NCBI GenBank assembly: GCA_937951695.1
Contig: CALFBL010000166.1
Location: 1-8,418, forward strand
DNA from: an uncultured Granulosicoccaceae bacterium
GTDB lineage: Bacteria; Pseudomonadota; Gammaproteobacteria; Granulosicoccales; Granulosicoccaceae
Direction of reading: 5' to 3'
DNA: 8,418 nucleotides
In this document: positions 1 through 5,600 of the stretch, one piece after another
Layout of the letters: the number at the start of each line of letters is the position of its first letter
Position numbering within the stretch: the stretch's first letter is position 1
Made by a program: the position numbers and the translations under genes
The notes under the pieces: model-generated
Told to the model about the DNA's origin: nothing
Databases searched by the model: none
The model's input: only the letters and a program-made list of their open reading frames with translations

Positions 1-1884
1 CATGGCGGCGGTTTCCGCCAGATGTTCTGCAGTTGGGTCCACCGTGACATGCGTATCGGTCATGAACACCGAGCCCTTGTCCAGCACCATGAGTATCAAC
101 GCCGAGATATCGCCGACACCCGGACGCAGGCCAATCACTTCGCGTATGTAACGCAAGTGCCGGTAGTAAGCCCCTTGCACGCCACACACCATCCCATCGG
201 CTTCCCCCAGCCGCACTAACAGAGCCGCTAACGCGGTGCCGCGAGTGCGCACCACCGAGGCTGCGTATTCAGGCGAAACCCCCGAGCGTTCCATCAACCG
301 GTGATAGGCGTCCACGTGCCGCTCATGATCGGGGTTGTTTAACGGATCGAGCACATCAAAGCCATCGCCCATGGTTAAACGCAGCCCGAGGTTTTCAATG
401 GTCTCTTCCACCACTTCGGGGCGACCAATCAGGATAGGTCGACAGACATTATCGTCCACCAGTATCTGCAAGGCATTTAACACACGCGGGTTTTCGCCTT
501 CGGCGAGTACGATCCGCTGCGGATCACCGCAGGCCCGTTCGAACACTGTTTTCATGATGAGACCGGAGCGGAAGACAAAGTCGCCCAGTTTGCGTCGATA
601 GTGGTCGTAATCGGTGATGGGTCGCGTTGCTACCCCACTGGCCTCAGCCGCTTTCGCGACCCGTACAGGGATGTCTATCATCAAGCGTGGGTCGAACGGC
701 TTGGGAATCAGATAATCGCGGCCGAAGATGAACGGCTTGCCGCCATAAGCTGCAGACACCTCAGCGGTGGCCTCGCGAGTGGCAAGATCGGCTATGGCCT
801 CGACGACGGCCACCTGCATCTCGCGATTGATTTCAGTGGCGCCCACATCGAGAGCACCACGAAACAGAAACGGAAAACACAGTACGTTGTTGACCTGATT
901 CGGAAAATCCGATCGTCCCGTTGCAATCATCGCGTCATCGCGCACCGCGTGAACCACATCGGGACTGATCTCCGGGGTAGGGTTGGCAAGTGCGAGGATA
1001 AACGGACGCGCAGCCATGCGCTTGACCTGATCGCCGCTCAACACATTCGGGCCCGACAGGCCGAGAAAAACATCGGCACCATCGATCACCTCATCGAGCG
1101 TGCGAGCATCGGTATCGCGGGCAAACACCGAGTTGTATGGGTTCAGGTTCTGAGCTCGACCGGTGTACAACACACCGTCCAGATCACACACCGTTATGTT
1201 GTTTTTGCTCAAACCCATTGTCACCAGCAGGTTCAAGCACGCCAGCGCCGCCGCTCCTGCTCCGGAGCACACCAGCTTGACATCGTTTAACTCTTTTTTT
1301 GCAACACGCAAGCCGTTACGAATGGCCGCCGCAACCACGATGGCGGTGCCGTGCTGATCATCGTGGAACACAGGAATTTTCATGCGTTCGCGCAAGCGCT
1401 CTTCGATGATGAAACATTCAGGCGCTTTGATGTCTTCCAGATTGATCCCACCGAATGTCGGTTCGAGCAGCGATACCGCATCGACAAAGCGATCAACATC
1501 TTGCGTGTCGAGCTCAAGGTCGAACGAATCGATGTTCGCAAATTTCTTGAACAGCACAGCCTTACCTTCCATCACCGGCTTAGAGGCCAGCGCACCGATG
1601 TTACCCAGACCCAGAACGGCCGAGCCATTGGTGATGACCGCCACCAGATTCTGACGCGCGGTAAGCTCTGCCGCCATTGCCGGGCTTTCAGCAATGAGCT
1701 TGCAAGGGGCTGCAACTCCGGGCGAATAAGCCAGCGCCAGATCACGCTGATTCAGCATCGGCTTGGAGGCCGTTATCTCCAGCTTGCCTGGTTTACCGTG
1801 ACGATGATAATCAATCGCAGCTTGATCAAACTTATCCATTTGATCGCTCATGTCTGTCGGTTCATCAGTGGTGTCGTTCGTCAT
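1..1884 (-). CDS. maeB: MaeB-type malic enzyme with C-terminal phosphotransacetylase-like domain (partial; C-terminus beyond left edge)
   Basis: Oxidative decarboxylation of malate to pyruvate and CO2, by family NADP-dependent, in the cytoplasm. The frame is open from the ATG at 1884 to the window edge, giving 628 residues; the family is usually about 750-770, so roughly 130 C-terminal residues are missing. Seen: malic N-domain around residues 40-185 with AYSPGVAAPC (52-61), MEGKAVLFKK (105-114, catalytic Lys108), INLEDIKAPE (147-156) and FHDDQHGT (173-180, metal-binding acidic residues). The dinucleotide domain has SGAGAAALA near 207-215 and SDFPNQVNNVLCFPF near 325-339. From about 445 comes a phosphotransacetylase-like domain (RIVLAEGENPRVL, 457-469; VDPTAEHLAE near 615), which in MaeB enzymes is regulatory and responds to acetyl-CoA. 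The start at 1884 is preferred because GGAG lies 8 nt upstream and it overlaps the leuA stop as ATGA; an internal ATG at 1851 (residue 12) would resemble E. coli MaeB length but has no clear Shine-Dalgarno. Function confident; cofactor choice inferred from family. Confidence 0.95.
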   Translation of the reverse strand, partial: MTNDTTDEPTDMSDQMDKFDQAAIDYHRHGKPGKLEITASKPMLNQRDLALAYSPGVAAPCKLIAESPAMAAELTARQNLVAVITNGSAVLGLGNIGALASKPVMEGKAVLFKKFANIDSFDLELDTQDVDRFVDAVSLLEPTFGGINLEDIKAPECFIIEERLRERMKIPVFHDDQHGTAIVVAAAIRNGLRVAKKELNDVKLVCSGAGAAALACLNLLVTMGLSKNNITVCDLDGVLYTGRAQNLNPYNSVFARDTDARTLDEVIDGADVFLGLSGPNVLSGDQVKRMAARPFILALANPTPEISPDVVHAVRDDAMIATGRSDFPNQVNNVLCFPFLFRGALDVGATEINREMQVAVVEAIADLATREATAEVSAAYGGKPFIFGRDYLIPKPFDPRLMIDIPVRVAKAAEASGVATRPITDYDHYRRKLGDFVFRSGLIMKTVFERACGDPQRIVLAEGENPRVLNALQILVDDNVCRPILIGRPEVVEETIENLGLRLTMGDGFDVLDPLNNPDHERHVDAYHRLMERSGVSPEYAASVVRTRGTALAALLVRLGEADGMVCGVQGAYYRHLRYIREVIGLRPGVGDISALILMVLDKGSVFMTDTHVTVDPTAEHLAETAAM

Positions 1885-3599
1885 ACCGATGGCTCCATTA
1901 ACCCATCAGCCACCGCGCGGTTAAACGCGCTGCACACCGCCAACAGCGAGGCAGACACGATGTTGCTGTGCAGCGATGCACCATACCGGGTGGCCCCCTT
2001 TCCCGCTTGAATTTCGATGTAACAGGCCGACAGCGCATCAGCGCCAGAGCCTGTGGTGTGCTGAGTGTAGTCCACCACCCGAAAGTCCACGTCAAACTGC
2101 TGAGTTAAGGCATTGACGAACGCATCAATAGGCCCGTTGCCGGTGCCTTGAATTTCACGCAATTGACCTTGATACACTACATCTGCGCTGAGTTGACGAA
2201 GCGTCTCGTCGTCATCAACCGACACCGACGTATGTTTATTAAACTGCAAAGGAGAGGTAGCCTGAATGAATTCCTCGTCAAAGGCTTTTTTTATTGACGC
2301 CGAATCCACTTCCCCGCCGCTGCGTTCACTGATGCCCTGCACCACTTTACTGAATTCGATCTGTAGCCTGCGAGGTAGCTCTAATCCGTGATCCTGCTCC
2401 AGCACGAACGCCACCCCCCCCTTTCCCGATTGGCTATTGACCCGAATCACTTCTTCGTAAGTGCGCCCCAAGTCGGCCGGATCGATCGGCAGATAAGGCA
2501 CCGCCCAATGCTCTTGACCTGATTGATTCATCGCCGCAAAACCTTTTTTTATGGCGTCCTGGTGCGAGCCTGAAAAAGCGGTAAAAACCAGTTCTCCAGT
2601 GTAGGGATGCCGCGGATGAATCGGCAACTGATTACAGAACTCCACCGTTCTCTGCACCTCATAGATGTCAGAGAAATCCAGATTAGGCCGCACCCCTTGA
2701 GTGTACAAGTTCAAAGCAAGAGTCACGATGTCGACGTTACCGGTGCGTTCACCGTTTCCAAACAGGGTGCCCTCGACCCGATCCGCCCCCGCCATCAAAC
2801 CCAGTTCAGTGGCCGCGACGGCACAACCGCGATCGTTATGCGGGTGCAGGCTGAGTACGATGGAGTCTCGATGGGCGAGATTTCTCGACATCCATTCAAT
2901 TTGATCGGCGTGAATGTTTGGCGTTGACATCTCAACGGTGGCCGGCAAATTAATAATGACTTTGTGTTTCGGCGTGGGTTGCCATATGGCGTTTACGGCA
3001 TCGCACACCTCGATCGCATAATCGAGCTCGGTGCCGGTGAAACTTTCGGGCGAATATTGAAACTGCCATTGCGTATCCGGGTGATTGGCGGCGATCTCAG
3101 CCACGATCTCGGCACCGTCAGTAGCGATCGACTTAATACCCGCTTTGTCTTGCCGGAACACCACATCGCGTTGCAGGGTCGAAGTGGAATTGTACAGATG
3201 CACTATCGCTTGTTTGGCCCCGCGTAGCGATTCAAAGGTGCGTTCTATTAACTCGCGCCGCGCCTGGGTAAGCACCTGCACGGTGACATCATCGGGTATC
3301 AGATTCTCATCGATCAGCGTACGGACAAAATCAAAATCGGTTTGCGAGGCAGCGGGGAATCCGATCTCTATTTCTTTAAACCCACACGCTATCAGTAACT
3401 TGAAAAAACGCATCTTTCGATTCGTACCCATCGGCTCGATCAAGGCCTGATTGCCATCACGCAGATCCACGCTGCACCAGGTCGGCGCGCAGGTCAGAGT
3501 TTTATCCGGCCAGGTACGTCCACTCAAGGGCACCGGCGGGTACGGTTGGTATTTTTTTTCGGGTGAGATTTTCATACGGGTATTAGCCTGTCGGCTCAT
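1881..3599 (-). CDS. leuA: 2-isopropylmalate synthase (class-2 / long LeuA)
   Basis: Condenses acetyl-CoA with 2-ketoisovalerate to 2-isopropylmalate, the first committed step of leucine synthesis; cytoplasmic. From the chosen start it has 572 residues, close to the roughly 560 of the Pseudomonas/Corynebacterium-type LeuA. Seen: CSVDLRDGNQALIEPM (42-57; the RDGN motif carries the metal-binding Asp48), TQWQFQYSPESF (176-187), SLHPHNDRG (250-258; metal-binding His252 and His254), GNGERTGNVD (281-290), AFSGSHQDAI (341-350), PYLPIDPADLGRTYE (368-382), and a C-terminal regulatory LeuA dimerisation domain (about 465-572, with GTGNGPIDAFVNAL near 485-498) that in the family binds leucine for feedback inhibition. 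I start at ATG 3599 because AGGG sits 6 nt upstream; ATG 3575 has only a distant AGG. A longer frame open from a TTG at 3719 runs through the leader/attenuator and its extra 40 residues do not look like LeuA. The stop TGA overlaps the malic enzyme ATG. Preceded by a probable leucine attenuator. Confidence 0.96.
   Translation of the reverse strand: MSRQANTRMKISPEKKYQPYPPVPLSGRTWPDKTLTCAPTWCSVDLRDGNQALIEPMGTNRKMRFFKLLIACGFKEIEIGFPAASQTDFDFVRTLIDENLIPDDVTVQVLTQARRELIERTFESLRGAKQAIVHLYNSTSTLQRDVVFRQDKAGIKSIATDGAEIVAEIAANHPDTQWQFQYSPESFTGTELDYAIEVCDAVNAIWQPTPKHKVIINLPATVEMSTPNIHADQIEWMSRNLAHRDSIVLSLHPHNDRGCAVAATELGLMAGADRVEGTLFGNGERTGNVDIVTLALNLYTQGVRPNLDFSDIYEVQRTVEFCNQLPIHPRHPYTGELVFTAFSGSHQDAIKKGFAAMNQSGQEHWAVPYLPIDPADLGRTYEEVIRVNSQSGKGGVAFVLEQDHGLELPRRLQIEFSKVVQGISERSGGEVDSASIKKAFDEEFIQATSPLQFNKHTSVSVDDDETLRQLSADVVYQGQLREIQGTGNGPIDAFVNALTQQFDVDFRVVDYTQHTTGSGADALSACYIEIQAGKGATRYGASLHSNIVSASLLAVCSAFNRAVADGLMEPSV
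1893..1896 (-). promoter_or_regulatory. Ribosome binding site of the malic enzyme, inside the 3' end of leuA
   Basis: GGAG on the minus strand, 8 nt before the ATG at 1884. It lies within leuA coding sequence, so ribosomes finishing leuA pass over it. It decides the malic enzyme start in favour of 1884 over 1851 and supports translational coupling with leuA. Confidence 0.7.
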
Positions 3600-3605
3600 A
3601 ACGGG

Positions 3606-3609
3606 CCCT
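3606..3609 (-). promoter_or_regulatory. Ribosome binding site of leuA
   Basis: AGGG on the minus strand, 6 nt before the ATG at 3599. It decides between the possible leuA starts (3719 TTG, 3599 ATG, 3575 ATG). Confidence 0.6.
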
Positions 3610-3630
3610 AAAAATCGTTTCAGGATCCCA

Positions 3631-3759
3631 TCATAAAAAAGTGTTCGGCGCACAGCACCGTTGCGGCAGCGCTCGTTTCCGACCCGCCTGGTCACGCAAG
3701 GCCAGGCAGACAAGACCAAGAAGTCGGTTGAGTAGCGAAGAACTTAGTAGGGTGCTCAT
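3631..3759 (-). CDS. leuL: Leucine-rich leader peptide of leuA
   Basis: A 42-codon ORF starting at ATG 3759 and ending with TGA at 3633-3631, in the leader of leuA. It begins MSTLLSSSLLNRLLGLVCLA and has leucine at positions 4, 5, 9, 10, 13, 14, 16, 19 and 21: nine in the first 21 residues, encoded by CTA (three), CTT (three), CTC, CTG and TTG. This density right before a leucine-synthesis gene is the mark of a peptide that senses charged tRNA-Leu by ribosome stalling; the peptide itself probably has no further function. AAGG lies 13 nt before the ATG, which is long for a Shine-Dalgarno, so initiation may be weak. Odd: the frame has no stop after the Leu run. It continues through residues 22-42 (Arg- and Cys-containing, no leader-like features) across the terminator hairpin and T-tract. 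The leader role is inferred; the ORF and its composition are direct observation. Confidence 0.78.
   Translation of the reverse strand: MSTLLSSSLLNRLLGLVCLALRDQAGRKRALPQRCCAPNTFL
3635..3660 (-). terminator. Probable intrinsic terminator of the leuA attenuator (3:4 hairpin plus T-tract)
   Basis: On the minus strand CGGTGC (3660-3655) pairs with GCGCCG (3651-3646), six base pairs including one G-U, around a TGT loop. After AACAC come six T (3640-3635). It ends about 36 nt before the leuA ATG. The five-base gap between stem and T-tract makes it weaker than a textbook terminator, which suits a conditional attenuator. The upstream arm can instead pair with TGCCG at 3668-3664 (loop CAA, wobbles included), a possible antiterminating alternative. 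Confidence 0.6.
3686..3707 (-). promoter_or_regulatory. Leader hairpin overlapping the leucine control codons (pause / 1:2 structure)
   Basis: On the minus strand GCCTGG (3707-3702) pairs with CCAGGC (3691-3686), a six-base perfect stem with a ten-base loop. The first arm covers the Leu19 codon of the leader ORF, so a ribosome stalled on the Leu run would mask it and free the second arm. This is the expected position of the 1:2 structure in amino-acid attenuators. No thermodynamic calculation was made. Confidence 0.5.
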
Positions 3760-3784
3760 GAACGCAAGGATGCCTTTGGCAAAG

Positions 3785-3813
3785 TCGGGCCCTGGCAATG
3801 CCTACCGGCCCGA
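3785..3813 (-). repeat. Inverted repeat in the leuA leader
   Basis: Arms TCGGGCC (3785-3791) and GGCCCGA (3807-3813) are perfect complements of seven bases. The 15-base loop holds a smaller GGC/GCC pair. It lies between the upstream micro-ORF and the Leu-rich leader ORF. Role unknown; it could be a pausing structure or insulate the leader ORF's initiation region. Confidence 0.4.
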
Positions 3814-3835
3814 ATGAATCGACTGTTGAGTACTA

Positions 3836-3864
3836 CGCCCGGCGCTCTAGAGTGAGGCCGGGCG
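3836..3864 (-). repeat. Perfect 8-bp inverted repeat at the end of the first leader micro-ORF
   Basis: Arms CGCCCGGC (3836-3843) and GCCGGGCG (3857-3864) are perfectly complementary with a 13-base loop. On the minus-strand transcript the first arm encodes part of the micro-ORF (Arg-Pro-Ala), the micro-ORF's stop codon is in the loop, and the second arm follows. A downstream GCCCG (within the 3785-3813 repeat) could compete for the second arm. Confidence 0.45.
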
Positions 3865-3897
3865 AATAAGTAATCGCGTGGGGTCGATGTGCGTCAT
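3847..3897 (-). CDS. Possible upstream leader micro-ORF (16 residues)
   Basis: ATG at 3897, stop TAG at 3849-3847; the product reads MTHIDPTRLLIRPASL, with adjacent Leu-Leu-Ile codons (TTA CTT ATT). Its ATG falls at the predicted +1 of the promoter 3932-3904, so if made it would be translated from a leaderless mRNA; there is no Shine-Dalgarno. Its stop lies in the loop of a perfect hairpin, as stops do in classical attenuators. The first four residues match E. coli LeuL (MTHI), which may be chance. It could be a second sensor, a vestige, or no gene at all. The Leu-rich ORF downstream is the better leader candidate. Confidence 0.3.
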   Translation of the reverse strand: MTHIDPTRLLIRPASL

Positions 3898-3903
3898 GAA
3901 ACG

Positions 3904-3932
3904 AGATTAGCCCCACCGGCAGCCAGGGTCAA
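3904..3932 (-). promoter_or_regulatory. Sigma-70 promoter for leuA and the malic enzyme
   Basis: Minus strand: -35 TTGACC (3932-3927), 17-base spacer, -10 TAATCT (3909-3904). Five of six and four of six matches to consensus with ideal spacing. It begins 24 bases after the stop of the DUF3820 gene. Predicted transcription start is near 3897, giving an untranslated leader of about 300 bases before leuA. Confidence 0.65.
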
Positions 3933-3956
3933 GCGTTTGGCTGAATTTATATCAAT

Positions 3957-4259
3957 TTACGTGGATTCATCCATCAGGGGGCGCACCAGTTTTTCCAGCC
4001 CATTTACCTTCAGCTCGTACACCAGCGCCATTCTCTGGCCTAGCGTCCCGGACGGAAAACCCTGCCCTCGAAACCACACCACGTACGGTTCGGGCAAGTC
4101 AATCAGGCGCTCGCCTTTGAAGCGGCCAAAGGGCATCCGCATCGACACAGCCTCCAACAGATCGGCCGTGGCCGGAATATTCTCCAGCACGGGCACAGCG
4201 TCGATGTGCTCCGATGCGTTGTTCCGTTGACTGCCCGTTGAATTGTGTTTTTTAGTCAA
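3957..4259 (-). CDS. Small DUF3820 / QSregVF_b-type protein
   Basis: Conserved small protein of unknown biochemical role; some relatives carry the Pfam label 'putative quorum-sensing-regulated virulence factor', which is not evidence of function here. Seen: the whole family signature in the last 60 residues, RMPFGRFKGERLIDLPEPYV followed by VWFRGQGFPSG, LGQRMALVYELKVNGLE and LVRPL. No signal peptide or membrane segment; probably cytoplasmic. The start is uncertain. As drawn it uses TTG at 4259 (100 residues), overlapping the transporter's end by 8 bases. An ATG at 4142 (61 residues) has GGAGG 8 nt upstream, but from memory family members have about ten conserved residues before MPFG (here ADLLEAVS, 32-39), which argues for an upstream start such as the TTG or a GTG near codon 22-24. 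Probably cotranscribed with the transporter. Confidence 0.8.
   Translation of the reverse strand: MTKKHNSTGSQRNNASEHIDAVPVLENIPATADLLEAVSMRMPFGRFKGERLIDLPEPYVVWFRGQGFPSGTLGQRMALVYELKVNGLEKLVRPLMDEST
4151..4155 (-). promoter_or_regulatory. Shine-Dalgarno-like GGAGG inside the DUF3820 gene
   Basis: GGAGG on the minus strand, 8 nt before the internal ATG at 4142. It is the best ribosome-binding sequence near this gene and may support a 61-residue product, either as the main start or a second internal one. Confidence 0.4.
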
Positions 4260-5238
4260 GCTTCAGTTCGTCTTTATCCGCTTCGGACGGCGCAGCTTGA
4301 GGCCCACCTGCCATGCGCAAGTTGCGGGTGCGTAGCACCGGTTGAGTCACCGATGCCACTAATTCCCGCCAGATAACCATGAGCCCCGACAACACGATTA
4401 TCGCAGATCCTACGATCACCCATTGATCAATCGATTCGCCAAACCACACACTACCGAAGATCACCGCCCATAGCATTTGACTGTATTGCATCGGCGCGAC
4501 AAATTGAGCCTCGGCGGTGCGATACGCTTGAATGATGCAGGTTTGGGCCACCACGCTCAAAAACCCCGCCATACAACAGGCCAACAGCGCGTCTCGCGGC
4601 ATCGGCTCATACACGAAAAACAGTGCCACGGCACTGAGCACGACGTTGGTGAGCATGGGATACATAATTAGCGTTGAACTGTGTTCTTTGGATCCAATCA
4701 GCCGAGTGACAATCGAGGTGCAGGCAATACTGAGCGCCGCTAATAAACCGGCCGCGTGACCCAATGAAAAGCTCGCCTGCCCAGGGCGCAAAACCACAAT
4801 CACTCCCACCATCCCCAGGACCACGGCTACGCCTCGAACAAACTTGATTCGCTCCCCCAGAATCGGGATGGCCAGCAATGTGATCAGCATGGGAGCTGAG
4901 AACAACAGGGAATAGGTTTCCGCCAAAGGTAAATGCATAAACGCATAAAACGCTGCGAATAAGGACCCAGAGGTGAACAGGCACCGCAGCGCGACAAGTA
5001 CGGGCAGGTTCGGCCGGAATGATCGCTCGTGTTTGATTACACCGACCGAGACCGTAAACGGAACAAAGCTTGTCAGCACAACAAAAAACACGATCTGAAA
5101 AACCGGTAAACCCTGAACGCTTTTTATCAGTGCATCGTGCAGCGAAAACAGTGCAAAGCCGGCCAACGCAAAGCCCATCGCCTTTGGCACCGACCCACCG
5201 CCGCTATTAGTTGCACCGACGGCTTCGCTGTTACTCAT
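4252..5238 (-). CDS. EamA-family (drug/metabolite transporter superfamily) inner-membrane transporter
   Basis: Ten-helix DMT-superfamily carrier, 328 residues, in the cytoplasmic membrane; substrate cannot be told from sequence (relatives export amino acids or metabolites, or import cofactors). Two EamA repeats are visible: about 20-150 (FSLHDALIKS 31-40; LPLAETYSLLFSAPMLITLL 103-122; ILGERI 126-131) and about 160-290 (TAEAQFVAPMQYSQMLWAVI 241-260; FGSVWFGESID 261-271). Hydrophobic segments fall roughly at 20-36, 45-67, 79-100, 108-128, 134-150, 160-180, 190-209, 217-238, 248-266 and 272-290. The N-terminal 18 residues and a polar C-terminal tail of about 38 residues are soluble. ATG at 5238 has a purine-rich GAGA stretch about 8-10 nt upstream. 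It overlaps the next gene by 8 bases, suggesting a two-gene unit read toward leuA, although leuA has its own promoter. Family confident; the leucine neighbourhood is not enough to propose an amino-acid substrate. Confidence 0.88.
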   Translation of the reverse strand: MSNSEAVGATNSGGGSVPKAMGFALAGFALFSLHDALIKSVQGLPVFQIVFFVVLTSFVPFTVSVGVIKHERSFRPNLPVLVALRCLFTSGSLFAAFYAFMHLPLAETYSLLFSAPMLITLLAIPILGERIKFVRGVAVVLGMVGVIVVLRPGQASFSLGHAAGLLAALSIACTSIVTRLIGSKEHSSTLIMYPMLTNVVLSAVALFFVYEPMPRDALLACCMAGFLSVVAQTCIIQAYRTAEAQFVAPMQYSQMLWAVIFGSVWFGESIDQWVIVGSAIIVLSGLMVIWRELVASVTQPVLRTRNLRMAGGPQAAPSEADKDELKLD

Positions 5239-5600
5239 AACTTTTTCTCTTTCCAGTGTTCAGGACAGCGCCCCCGTGAGTGCGCGTGTGGGTGCGGTGG
5301 AAACCTCTCAACAACTTAGCCTAGTCGGTTCAGCACCGATCGATAAGCATGATATCGTCTCAGCAATGATGAATTGGTCGCAGCCACCATCGGCTCTGCG
5401 GCGGTTGCCTTCGCCGAAAACATCATCGACCCATTAGCGTTTGGCATGCACGCTAACCAATCTCAATGACCGATCGTTTAGCGCCTATTGATCGACTAGT
5501 TCACGATTTTTGACTGAACTGACGCGCCACCGGCAAACGGGTAAGGTTTCTACCCCCTTCCTACTTCATTGCTGTGTGTATCGGGCCGCTACCAACTCTT
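5239..5600. other. Divergent intergenic region between the transporter and the S41 protease
   Basis: About 360 bases separate the two divergent genes and must carry both promoters. I found no convincing -35/-10 pair for either. Small inverted repeats: CGATA/TATCG (5341-5345, 5353-5357) and GGGTA/TACCC (5539-5543, 5551-5555), the latter followed by a pyrimidine-rich run; either could be a regulator site but neither is strong. A plus-strand frame stays open from 5353 to 5469 and reads like protein (Ala-rich, starting from a TTG at 5374, 31 residues), but has no ATG, no Shine-Dalgarno and no family I recognise; it is treated as non-coding or a remnant. No RNA gene or terminator is evident. Confidence 0.5.

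Noticed and set aside
601..2010. Two plus-strand ORFs of about 220-230 codons (601-1290 and 1351-2010)
   Set aside because: They are antisense to the malic enzyme and the end of leuA, whose minus-strand frames carry all expected family motifs; the plus-strand translations are His/Arg-rich and match nothing I recognise.
3600..3719. N-terminal extension of leuA from a TTG at 3719
   Set aside because: The 40 extra residues do not look like LeuA, the stretch contains the attenuator and the Leu-rich leader in another frame, and ATG 3599 has a good AGGG at 6 nt.
5574..5600. GTG start of the S41 protease at 5574
   Set aside because: Adds nine residues ahead of an otherwise clean lipoprotein signal peptide; ATG 5601 gives Met-Lys-hydrophobic-LVGC as expected.
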